A DNA stretch of 64,000 nucleotides. Origin: an uncultured Draconibacterium sp. (lineage in GTDB: Bacteria; Bacteroidota; Bacteroidia; Bacteroidales; Prolixibacteraceae). Where the stretch lies: the NCBI RefSeq assembly GCF_913063105.1, contig NZ_CAJXYQ010000012.1, positions 1 through 64,000 on the forward strand, in the 5' to 3' direction. Positions 24,189 through 32,161 of the stretch are shown here, piece by piece. Below the pieces are notes generated by a model. The model was given only the letters and a program-made list of their open reading frames with translations, was not told where the DNA came from and did no database searches. Every line of letters begins with the position of its first letter. Within the stretch, counting starts at the first letter, position 1. A program made the position numbers and the translations under genes.

Positions 24189-25406
24189 TTAAACCGTCTG
24201 CTTTGGCAATAAGTATTCTATACCCTGCATTAAACCATCCAGTTCGGCTAAACCTTTTAGCCTTCCTATTAACGGATATCCGGGGTTGTGTTTGGCCTGG
24301 TAATCGTTTAACATCCGTATCCCATGGTCAGGACGCACGGGTATGCGTGTATTAACTTTGTCGTCCTTGTATCGGCGCTGTTGCTCCAAAAGAAGTTGAA
24401 ATACCAGTCTGGCCATATTCTGACTGCCAACCAGGTGCCCCGATTCATAGAAGCTTCCATCTTCGAGGAGGTGTGTATTTCGTAAATGGACAAAATGGAT
24501 ACGTTCGCGCGTTTTTTCTATAATCTGCGACAAATCATTTTCCTTTCGGGCAGAAAGCGAACCGGCACAAAAAGTAATGCCGTTGTTGAGCGATTTATTG
24601 GCTTTAAACAGCCATTCGTAATCTTCCATCTGGCCAATTATGCGCGGTAATCCTAAAATAGGGAAAGGTGGATCGTCGGGATGAATTGCCATTTTTACAC
24701 CAGCCTCTTCGGCTACCGGAATAATATCATCGAGAAATCTTTTCAGATTTTCGCGTAACTGATGCTTGTCAATGTCTTTATACCGATCAATAAATTCAAG
24801 AAATAATTTTTTAGGATCGGCAACAGAGCCATCAATTACCCCATCGATAAAACCTTGCGTTACCACAATAATATTGTAAGCCAGCTCTTCAGCTTCACTT
24901 TCCGACATGTTTTCGTAAACCTGCTTTGCCTGTTCAAGCAAATCGGCACTATAATCGTTGGATGCATTTTTACGTTTTAAAACAAATACATCAAAGGCTA
25001 CAAAAGTTGGAAAATCAAAATACATCGATTCTCCGCCATTGGGTAATTTGTAATGCAAATCGGTTCGTGCCCAATCGAGTACGGGCATAAAGTTATAACA
25101 AATCGTATCTACACCACACTCGCCTAAATTTCGTACGGATTGCTGGTAATTTTTTATAAGGCGCTCGCGATCGGGCGAACAGATTTTAATCCCTTCGCTA
25201 ACGGGTAAACTTTCCACAACACTCCAGCGCATGCCGTGACTTTCAATTTTGTGTTTAACCTTAAGTATTTCTTCTTTTGGCCACACCTCGCCATTGGGGA
25301 TATGGTGCAAGGCGGTTATAACACCTTCAACTCCCATTTGCGCCAGTTCATTTAAACTAATGCCATCCTTCTCCCCAAACCATCGCCATGTTTTTTCTAA
25401 TCCCAT
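24189..25406 (-). CDS. uxuA: Mannonate dehydratase
   Basis: 405 residues, the usual UxuA length, with no signal peptide (cytoplasmic). It dehydrates D-mannonate to 2-keto-3-deoxy-D-gluconate in the hexuronate pathway and depends on a divalent metal. The N-terminus MGLEKTWRWFGEKDGISLNE is typical of UxuA; further signatures are ALHHIPNGEVW, YNFMPVLDWARTDL, KMAIHPDDPPFP and FVHLRNTH, which contain the metal-binding His and Cys/Asp positions of the xylose-isomerase-like barrel. It starts 18 bp after the SDR gene stop and is co-transcribed with it. In this locus it disposes of glucuronate or 4-O-methyl-glucuronate released from xylan by the GH115 enzymes. No uronate isomerase (UxaC) gene is present in the window. 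Confidence 0.95.
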   Translation of the reverse strand: MGLEKTWRWFGEKDGISLNELAQMGVEGVITALHHIPNGEVWPKEEILKVKHKIESHGMRWSVVESLPVSEGIKICSPDRERLIKNYQQSVRNLGECGVDTICYNFMPVLDWARTDLHYKLPNGGESMYFDFPTFVAFDVFVLKRKNASNDYSADLLEQAKQVYENMSESEAEELAYNIIVVTQGFIDGVIDGSVADPKKLFLEFIDRYKDIDKHQLRENLKRFLDDIIPVAEEAGVKMAIHPDDPPFPILGLPRIIGQMEDYEWLFKANKSLNNGITFCAGSLSARKENDLSQIIEKTRERIHFVHLRNTHLLEDGSFYESGHLVGSQNMARLVFQLLLEQQRRYKDDKVNTRIPVRPDHGIRMLNDYQAKHNPGYPLIGRLKGLAELDGLMQGIEYLLPKQTV

Positions 25407-25424
25407 TTTGCTTTTTTACTAAAA

Positions 25425-26231
25425 TTATACGCCACTAAACGAGCTAAAACCTCCGTCAACAGGCAAAATTACCCCGGTAATAAACGATGCTGCGTTTGAA
25501 CATAAAAACTGCACCGCACCATTTAACTCTTTGATATCGCCAAAACGCCCCATTGGTGTACGCGCAATAACTTTTTTACTTCGTTCGGTATAGCTTCCAT
25601 CCGGATTGATAAGCACATTTCGGTTTTGGTCGCCAATAAAAAATCCCGGTGCAATGGAATTTACACGTATTTTTTCGCTGAATTTTGTTGCCATTTCCAT
25701 AGCCATCCATTGAGTGAAAATATTGATACCTGTTTTTGATACCGAGTAACCAAGCACACGTGAAATGGCAGAATAAGTAGCCATTGATGAAATAGTGATG
25801 ATGCTTCCCTCGCCTTGTTTAGCCATAGCCTCGCCAAAAACAAGACTTGGAAAAACAGTACCATTCAAGTTCAAATCTGTCACTTTCTGAAAGTCGTCGA
25901 TTTTCATATCAAAAACGGTTTGCTGCTCGCTAAGTGTTGCTCCGGGCATATTTCCTCCGGCTGCATTTATAAGGATATCAATTCGGCCCCATTTATCGAG
26001 TAACAAACGACGCGTTTCTTTTAGTGCGTCCATATCCAATACATTTGAAACAAATCCGAGTACTTCTCCACCAAGAGCTTGCAACTCTTTAACCCGGTTA
26101 TCAACCTGTTCTTTTCGAATATCAAGAATAACCACTTTTACACCAGATTCTACCAAACTCTGAGCAATGCTTCCTCCCAATACACCGCCACCTCCTGTTA
26201 CTACTGCTACTTTTCCTTCTAAGTCAAACAT
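25425..26231 (-). CDS. SDR-family oxidoreductase, probable fructuronate reductase (mannonate oxidoreductase)
   Basis: 268 residues, cytoplasmic short-chain dehydrogenase. The nucleotide-binding glycine motif TGGGGVLGGSIAQSL lies near residue 13, NAAGG near 88-92, the catalytic Ser in ISSMATYSAIS, YSVSKTGIN with Tyr and Lys, and a C-terminal GVILPVDGGFSSFSGV. In Bacteroidota an SDR of this type next to uxuA replaces the classical UxuB and reduces fructuronate to mannonate with NAD(P)H. The pairing with uxuA 18 bp downstream is the main support for this substrate; the sequence alone only gives the SDR fold. A 320-bp gap with a terminator separates it from the GH43 gene upstream. Confidence 0.88.
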   Translation of the reverse strand: MFDLEGKVAVVTGGGGVLGGSIAQSLVESGVKVVILDIRKEQVDNRVKELQALGGEVLGFVSNVLDMDALKETRRLLLDKWGRIDILINAAGGNMPGATLSEQQTVFDMKIDDFQKVTDLNLNGTVFPSLVFGEAMAKQGEGSIITISSMATYSAISRVLGYSVSKTGINIFTQWMAMEMATKFSEKIRVNSIAPGFFIGDQNRNVLINPDGSYTERSKKVIARTPMGRFGDIKELNGAVQFLCSNAASFITGVILPVDGGFSSFSGV

Positions 26232-26554
26232 TTTATTAATTTTTTTTCAATTTTACTATCTACTTTTCCAGCTGTATTATCCATTCGCATCCAGAAACTT
26301 CAGGCTTCAAATTTCGAGCAAGCAAACCATAATCCTGAAGAAAATAGAAGTTATGCAGTCCGATAACAAGCTGATTTACAATGCGGCAAATATAGAACAC
26401 TTTCACTTTTACAAACAATACCATATTTGCACGATATTGTATTTTTTTAACATTACTTTTGTGAATGGGAAGGCATGAAAATTAAAGTTACTCCTGTACA
26501 AAATTGGAGTAACTTTAACTTTAAATTTTATGTGCCAAAGCACTTTTATCCTTT
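26232..26554. other. Intergenic region between the GH43 and SDR genes
   Basis: 323 bp without a gene; a plus-strand frame at 26167-26478 has no support. It holds the strong hairpin at 26482-26518 and, between it and the SDR start, the likely promoter of the SDR-uxuA unit; no consensus box could be assigned. Confidence 0.5.
26478..26518 (-). terminator. Rho-independent terminator after the GH43 gene
   Basis: A perfect 13-bp stem TTAAAGTTACTCC/GGAGTAACTTTAA (26482-26494 and 26506-26518) with an 11-nt loop, followed on the minus strand by TTTTCATGCC. It lies 37 bp below the GH43 stop and should end the large xylan operon before SDR-uxuA. Confidence 0.85.
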
Positions 26555-27526
26555 CTACTCGTCTCGCCCTTCAATGGTAATTATTTTTCCATTTTCATCA
26601 TATTCAAGCTCCACAACTTTCATGCTGCGTAACCAGGTTTTTCCACCCGATGGCACACTATCATGATGAAACAAATACCATTTTTCTTTAAACTCTACAA
26701 TCGAATGATGAGTCGTCCAGCCAACCACAGGCGTTAAAATAACTCCCTGGTACGTAAAAGGGCCGTAAGGATTGTCGCCAATGGCATAGCACAATTTGTG
26801 CGTATTTCCGGTTGAATACGAGAAATAATATTTGCCCTTGTATTTATGCATCCACGAGGCTTCGAAGAACCGACGGTCGTGGTCTCCTGCTTTTAACTCC
26901 TCGCCATTTTCGTCGAGAATAACCAACGCTTTTGGCTCCTCACCAAACTCCAGCATATCCTCGCGAAGTTTTACAACCCTTGCAGGCAGAGCCGGTTCGT
27001 CGTCGGCCGGCTCTTGACCACTTTCAATGGCTTTGTTGTTGCGATAACGTTGCAACTGTCCGCCCCACAATCCACCGAAGTACATGTAATGACTTCCATC
27101 TTCATCCTCAAAAACACAAGGGTCAATTGAGTAGCTTCCTTTTATTGGAGCCTCTTGTGGCACAAAAGGTCCTTCGGGTTTATCGCTAATAGCAACCCCA
27201 ATCCGGAAAATATCGGTTTTGTCTTTCAACGGAAAGTAAAGGTAGTACTTGCCGTTTTTACAAGCACAATCGCTGTCCCACAACTGGCGGCCTGCCCACG
27301 GAATATCCTTCACATCCAGCACATTTCCATGGTCGGTAACCTCTCCATCAATATCTTCCATTGAAAAAACATGGTAATCGCGCATATCAAAATGGTCGCC
27401 ATTGTCATTTTCGGGTATTCCAGACTCCACATCGTGCGATGGGTAAATAAAAAGCTTATCGTTAAATACGTGCACTGCCGGGTCGGCAGTATATAAATAG
27501 TCTACTAAGTAGCGTTTTTTCTTCAT
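26555..27526 (-). CDS. GH43 glycosidase without signal peptide (probable beta-xylosidase/arabinofuranosidase)
   Basis: 323 residues, a single five-bladed beta-propeller. The N-terminus MKKKRYLVDYLYTADPAVHV gives the catalytic base Asp (TADPAV, about residue 14); SYSIDPCVFEDEDGSHYMYF holds the second Asp that tunes pKa, and FFEASWMHKYKGKYYFSYST the general acid Glu. The composition resembles subfamily GH43_1-like proteins, many of which act on xylo-oligosaccharides, but subfamily and specificity are not certain. With no signal peptide it should act in the cytoplasm on oligosaccharides brought in by the adjacent symporter. It follows the GH10 gene by 92 bp and is the last gene before the terminator at 26500. 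Confidence 0.9.
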   Translation of the reverse strand: MKKKRYLVDYLYTADPAVHVFNDKLFIYPSHDVESGIPENDNGDHFDMRDYHVFSMEDIDGEVTDHGNVLDVKDIPWAGRQLWDSDCACKNGKYYLYFPLKDKTDIFRIGVAISDKPEGPFVPQEAPIKGSYSIDPCVFEDEDGSHYMYFGGLWGGQLQRYRNNKAIESGQEPADDEPALPARVVKLREDMLEFGEEPKALVILDENGEELKAGDHDRRFFEASWMHKYKGKYYFSYSTGNTHKLCYAIGDNPYGPFTYQGVILTPVVGWTTHHSIVEFKEKWYLFHHDSVPSGGKTWLRSMKVVELEYDENGKIITIEGRDE

Positions 27527-27545
27527 AATAAAATGTGTTAAATAC

Positions 27546-27591
27546 CTTATCCACAGGCGAAAACCAGTTATTGATTAACACCTGTGGTAAG
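27546..27591. other. Imperfect inverted repeat between GH10 and GH43
   Basis: CTTATCCACAGG (27546-27557) and CCTGTGGTAAG (27581-27591) form a stem with one T-T mismatch and a 23-nt loop in the 92-bp gap. Without a T-tract it is not a good terminator; it could be a processing site or an operator. Confidence 0.35.
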
Positions 27592-27618
27592 ATACCTGTC
27601 CTTTTTTACCGATATCTT

Positions 27619-28749
27619 CTATTTCTTAACCTCATCAATAATCCTGGCAACCACCGGTTTGGCCTGATATTCCCTATCAAATAACAAAGGATAATCAGTG
27701 CGACCTCTTACTGGCCAGTCGTTTTTCCACGATTGACCATCGTAAACACCCCAAAGTGTTACGCGGGTAATATCGTTTTGGTATTTGTGGAATAAACGGA
27801 AAAAATCAAGGTAGCGCTCTTCGTATTTTGTATTTACCTCGTCAGGTAATCCTTCGGTATATGGATTTAGTTTTTGCTGGTACTCAAAACTGGCCGACAC
27901 CTCTGCCCCCACATTGTTATCGGGCATTGGTAATACGCTCAAATCCAACTCGGTAATCATTACTTTTACACCAAGTCCGATGTACGCTTTCAAACTGCTT
28001 TCAAAATCTTCCAGTTTTGGGTAGTCCATTCCAATGTGGGTTTGCATTCCAATTCCATCAATCCGCACACCTTCTTCCTGAAGTTTTTTAACCATGGCCA
28101 CAACACCTTGTCGTTTGCCGGCTTTATGCATCGAATAATCGTTGTAATACAACTCGGCTTCGGGGTCGGCTTCGTGGGCAAACTGGAAAGCCAGTTTTAT
28201 AAAATCTTCGCCAATTATCTGGTAGAATTTACTGTTTCGGTACGAGCCATCATCCAGCACAGCTTCGTTAACCACATCCCAGCCTTTTACCCGGCCTTTG
28301 TAGCGGCCAACAACGGTGTAAATATGGTTTTTCATGCGCTCAATCATCACTTCACGCGAAACATCATTTCCCTCCTCATCGGTAAAAAACCACTTTGGCA
28401 CCTGCGAGTGCCAAACCAAAGTATGGCCGGTAATAAACATGTTATTTTCTTCGCCAAACGCTACAAATTTATCGGCCAGCGAAAAGGTAAACTTTCCTTC
28501 TTCCGCCTGCAGACGTTCGCTTTTCATGCAATTTTCGGCAACAATGGCGTTAAATTGTTCTTTTACCACCCGCATGGCCTCGGGGTCTTGCCCCATTAGT
28601 TGTTTGGCATTTAGGGCCGTACCAATGTAAAACTGCTCAGCAAAAGCATCTTTCAACACTATGGACTGTTCTGTTTTTGTTTCAGTTGCACACGAAAAAA
28701 TTACTGCTGCAACCGCAAGTATTAAAAAGTATTTTCTTAAATTCTTCAT
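27619..28749 (-). CDS. GH10 endo-beta-1,4-xylanase, lipoprotein
   Basis: 376 residues, a single GH10 (beta/alpha)8 barrel. Lipoprotein signal MKNLRKYFLILAVAAVIFSC with Cys near residue 20. The acid/base Glu162 is in WDVVNEAV and the nucleophile Glu267 in ITELDLSV; TGHTLVWHSQVP, YYNDYSMHKAGKR and GIGMQTHIGMDYP are further family motifs. It cleaves the xylan backbone. The residues after the lipidated Cys (ATETKTEQ) are not a strong surface signal, so a periplasmic role on imported oligosaccharides is more likely. It lies 16 bp downstream of the symporter gene, so both are in one operon. Confidence 0.96.
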   Translation of the reverse strand: MKNLRKYFLILAVAAVIFSCATETKTEQSIVLKDAFAEQFYIGTALNAKQLMGQDPEAMRVVKEQFNAIVAENCMKSERLQAEEGKFTFSLADKFVAFGEENNMFITGHTLVWHSQVPKWFFTDEEGNDVSREVMIERMKNHIYTVVGRYKGRVKGWDVVNEAVLDDGSYRNSKFYQIIGEDFIKLAFQFAHEADPEAELYYNDYSMHKAGKRQGVVAMVKKLQEEGVRIDGIGMQTHIGMDYPKLEDFESSLKAYIGLGVKVMITELDLSVLPMPDNNVGAEVSASFEYQQKLNPYTEGLPDEVNTKYEERYLDFFRLFHKYQNDITRVTLWGVYDGQSWKNDWPVRGRTDYPLLFDREYQAKPVVARIIDEVKK

Positions 28750-28765
28750 TTTATTTTTTTTTAGT

Positions 28766-30220
28766 TTACATTCTTCTTATTAACAGTTCTTCCTGAATTT
28801 GAACTTCTTTCTTTTTATTTATTTCATAAAAAAACAGAAGTGCCACACCAATTAAAAACGGAATTGAAGGGTAAATACTTACCAGCATTTTGGCTCCTTG
28901 CGCCACGCTTTCAGGTTGCACAATTACCGCTTCGGCATCGGTGGCATCAACAGGTATGTACCCGTACAGGCCAAGTACCCAGGTAACAATAGCTCCACCA
29001 ATGGCAAGTCCTCCTTTTAGACCAACCATCATGGCCGAAAAAATAATGGCTGTAGCCCGTCGGTTATTCTTCCACTCCGAGTAATCGGCTACATCGGCGA
29101 TCATAGCCCAAAGAATAGGTGTTGTAACACCGTAAAAAAACATGTGCAAGGCCTGTGCTAAAAACATTAAGCGCACATCTTTCGGATTGTAAAAGAAAAA
29201 GGAAATAATAAACAAGGTGGCAATAAACAAGGTGGAACCAAATACATCGCGTTTTCCGAATTTGTTAGCCAGTTTACTCGACACCGCAATACCAATCATT
29301 GAGAAAATGATACCACCGGCATTAAATAAACCAAAACCTGCCGAAGCAATATCTGATTCAAAAAAGTTCAGCCCTATTGCCGAAAGCGAATCCAGAACAG
29401 GCTGAAGAGCACTTTTCAATTCGGCTTCGTCAACATAGTTATTAAAGTAATATACGTAAGAACCACCTTTCATTGCCAGTGTTACAAAAATCAGAACGGT
29501 TAGTGTTAGCATTATTATCCAGGGTTTGTTTTTAAACAAATCGCCCAGGTCTTCTTTTAAGGTTGACTTTTGTTCGGAACTCGGAACAACGCGTTCCTTT
29601 GTGGTTAAAAAAGTAATCAGCAGCAAAACGGTACCAATGATGGCCATCCATGTCATTACCGACTCAATTCCGGCTGCTTTATCGCCTTTACCCACATGTA
29701 AGATAATGGGCAGCATAAACACCTGAACAAAAAACTGCGCAAACATAACCGCCGCAAAACGATACGACGATAAACTGTTACGCTCCGACATATCGCCTGT
29801 TATCACACCACTTAATGCCGAATAAGGCAGGTTACTGGCTGCGTAGGCAAGCAGCAACAAAGCGTAGGTTGCAGCGGCATAAATCAGTTTTCCTTTGTAC
29901 GAAAAATTTGGTGTTGTAAAAGCCAGTATAGCAATTACTCCCAGGGGAATAGCTGTAAATAAAATCCAGGGGCGAAATTTTCCCCAGCGCGAATTGGTTC
30001 GGTCGGCCAAAGCGCCAATTATTGGATTAAATGATACCGCAGCCACCAGGCCGGCCACCAGCATAATTACCGATGCATGGTCGTTTTTCAAGCCATAAAT
30101 ATCGGTATAAAAAAAGGCAAGAAAAGTTACCAGTGTTTGAAAAACAAGGTTGGCAGCCAGGTCTCCGAGGCTATAACCTATTTTTTCGAGAACCGATACT
30201 TTCTGTGATTTCGTGTTCAT
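28766..30220 (-). CDS. GPH-family sugar:cation symporter (MFS)
   Basis: 484 residues with about 12 membrane segments. The N-terminal EKIGYSLGDLAANLVFQTLV and the loop DRTNSRWGKFRPWILFTAIP are hallmarks of the glycoside-pentoside-hexuronide:cation symporter family (XynB/XylP/MelB relatives). NRRATAIIFSAMMVGLKGGL is the conserved region of the C-terminal half. It moves small glycosides across the inner membrane with Na+ or H+. Sitting between GH10 and the acetylesterase gene in a xylan locus, its cargo is probably xylo-oligosaccharides or glucuronosyl-xylo-oligosaccharides. Specificity is inferred from the neighbours only. Confidence 0.92.
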   Translation of the reverse strand: MNTKSQKVSVLEKIGYSLGDLAANLVFQTLVTFLAFFYTDIYGLKNDHASVIMLVAGLVAAVSFNPIIGALADRTNSRWGKFRPWILFTAIPLGVIAILAFTTPNFSYKGKLIYAAATYALLLLAYAASNLPYSALSGVITGDMSERNSLSSYRFAAVMFAQFFVQVFMLPIILHVGKGDKAAGIESVMTWMAIIGTVLLLITFLTTKERVVPSSEQKSTLKEDLGDLFKNKPWIIMLTLTVLIFVTLAMKGGSYVYYFNNYVDEAELKSALQPVLDSLSAIGLNFFESDIASAGFGLFNAGGIIFSMIGIAVSSKLANKFGKRDVFGSTLFIATLFIISFFFYNPKDVRLMFLAQALHMFFYGVTTPILWAMIADVADYSEWKNNRRATAIIFSAMMVGLKGGLAIGGAIVTWVLGLYGYIPVDATDAEAVIVQPESVAQGAKMLVSIYPSIPFLIGVALLFFYEINKKKEVQIQEELLIRRM

Positions 30221-30244
30221 TTTATTTTGAATTATTGGTTTTTA

Positions 30245-32158
30245 CTATTTTTCGGTTGTAAATGGCGAAGCGGGTAAGCCGGCCTTGTTTTTTAGGTTTG
30301 CATACTCCGGATTATCTTCCCAGCCATACCTCACCTCTTTGGGCTGAAGCACTTTATCGCTCCACACTTTTACCGTGTTTTTGCTTAACACTACTGCTTT
30401 TGCCCAAACAAAACTGCCATCATCACCGGCTATCTGAAATCCTTCGAGCAGGTTATTGGCAAACAAACCCTCTCCCACTGATGAAAAGCTTAGTACAATG
30501 GCGCCGTTTTGTATTTCCATACTTCTGTACAATGGTCCGGAGCTAACTACTTCCTGATTTCCATAAGCCACCCGTTGTGCTTCGAGCGCCAGGCGATTTG
30601 CCACTTCTTTTTTATTTAAGGGATGAATATCGTTCCACTCGCCCAAATCAAAAGCCACTGCCATTCCGGTATTGGGTAACTCCAATACACGGCGTTGTGC
30701 ATCACGTACTTGGGCCCAACCGCTTTCGCCTGGTTGTTTTTTAGGAAGCCCCAAATTGGCCAACTGCACATATAAAAACGGCAATTCGGGCTGGTTCAAC
30801 TGTGTTCTCCAGTCCAGTATCAAATCTTTGAAAAGGTGGGCATACTCATTGGGGCGCCCGGTGTTCGACTCGCCCTGATACCAGATAACACCTTTGACTG
30901 ACTGGTTTTTTATAGGACTGATTAAAGAATTAAAAAGCCCGCCCGGACGAAACGAAAGACTTCCACTTGATTTGGGTGGATTTAGCTCGGCCCCAATGTG
31001 ATAGTGCCAGTCGCCGGTAATATCGATAACTTTGTTACCAACACGCACTTCGTAGGGTTTTTCTTCCACAAAACCACCTCTTCCGCCCTGGTTAAATACG
31101 CGAACCATTATCTTGTTTGTTCCGGCCTTAAGAACACCTTCAGGAATGGTATAAATGCGCGGTGGATATTGATAAGTAATATTCCCCACGAAAGTTCCGT
31201 TTACAAAGGCCGAGTCGCTGTTAATGATACGTCCCAAGCGCAAAATCGCTTCTTCACCAGCCAGGGATTCGTCGAGTTGAAACTCCTTACAAAACCAAAT
31301 TGAACCGTTGCTAATATCTACTCCTTTATCATTCCAGTAACCGGGTAAAGAAATCTGTGGCCACCTGGAAACATCAACATCGTTTTTCGACCATTTTCCT
31401 ACGCCCGGGTCGTTTTTATTTACTTCGTGCCACCAATTGTAGGCTTTATCGGCATCGCTTCGTTTTTCATTTTCGGCATCGATTTCGGCTTTGCACTCCA
31501 GCCATTCGTTTAAAAATGGCCTTGCTTTTTCGTTGCTTAACCAGGCCTCGGCCGGCGAACCGCCTATTGCAGTGCTTATAATCCCAACCGGAACCTTTTC
31601 TTGTTCGTGAATTTTACTGGCAAAAAACCAGGCAACAGCCGAAAATCCCATCACATTTTCCGGGCTTGCGGGCAGCCATTTTCCATCGGGATAATCGCTT
31701 TTTGCATCTTCGGCATTTTCGCGGGTTGATGAACGAAAAAAGCGAATATCCGAATTATTTATCCGGCTTATTTCATTGGCATATAAATCGGTAACGCGAC
31801 TTAACCAAAGTTCCATGTTTGACTGACCCGAGGCAAGCCATACATCGCCAACCAAAATATTGTTGAGTTCAATATCATTAATTTTCATTGAATACGGACC
31901 ACCGGCAGCCATTGCGTTTAGCTCAAGCTGCCAGTTTCCGTTCCTGTCCGCCCTGGTTTTATATTGTTTATTTAAGAATTCTATTTCAACATTTTCTTCG
32001 GCATCGGCCCAGCCCCAGATACAAATGGTTTCGTTGCGCTGCAGCACCATGCCGTTGCTTACCAAACGAGGCAATTTTACTGCTGCATTTAAGGTGCCGC
32101 AAAACAACACCAACAGCAATACAACGATGCTATTTAATAGTATCCTATTGTTCTTCAT
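30245..32158 (-). CDS. SGNH-type acetylesterase (sialate O-acetylesterase-like), probable acetyl-xylan esterase
   Basis: 637 residues with signal peptide (NRILLNSIVVLLLVLFCGTLNA). The domain pattern is that of Bacteroidota proteins annotated as sialate O-acetylesterase: an N-terminal beta domain (LPRLVSNGMVLQRNETICIW), an SGNH hydrolase block beginning LASGQSNMELWL (the Ser nucleophile), an inserted jelly-roll domain (residues ~250-380, GYWNDKGVDISNGSIWF), then the second half of the hydrolase with GVIWYQGESNTGRP and the C-terminal Asp/His block (FDLGEWNDIHPLNKKEVANR). Some members of this family remove acetyl groups from xylan; the flanking GH115 and GH10 genes favour that role over sialic acid, for which no other gene is present. 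It starts 3 bp after the GH115 stop. Confidence 0.87.
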   Translation of the reverse strand: MKNNRILLNSIVVLLLVLFCGTLNAAVKLPRLVSNGMVLQRNETICIWGWADAEENVEIEFLNKQYKTRADRNGNWQLELNAMAAGGPYSMKINDIELNNILVGDVWLASGQSNMELWLSRVTDLYANEISRINNSDIRFFRSSTRENAEDAKSDYPDGKWLPASPENVMGFSAVAWFFASKIHEQEKVPVGIISTAIGGSPAEAWLSNEKARPFLNEWLECKAEIDAENEKRSDADKAYNWWHEVNKNDPGVGKWSKNDVDVSRWPQISLPGYWNDKGVDISNGSIWFCKEFQLDESLAGEEAILRLGRIINSDSAFVNGTFVGNITYQYPPRIYTIPEGVLKAGTNKIMVRVFNQGGRGGFVEEKPYEVRVGNKVIDITGDWHYHIGAELNPPKSSGSLSFRPGGLFNSLISPIKNQSVKGVIWYQGESNTGRPNEYAHLFKDLILDWRTQLNQPELPFLYVQLANLGLPKKQPGESGWAQVRDAQRRVLELPNTGMAVAFDLGEWNDIHPLNKKEVANRLALEAQRVAYGNQEVVSSGPLYRSMEIQNGAIVLSFSSVGEGLFANNLLEGFQIAGDDGSFVWAKAVVLSKNTVKVWSDKVLQPKEVRYGWEDNPEYANLKNKAGLPASPFTTEK

Positions 32159-32161
32159 TTT

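Noticed and set aside
26167..26478. 103-codon plus-strand frame in the gap upstream of the SDR gene
   Set aside because: It begins inside the SDR gene on the other strand and runs through AT-rich intergenic DNA with no family pattern.
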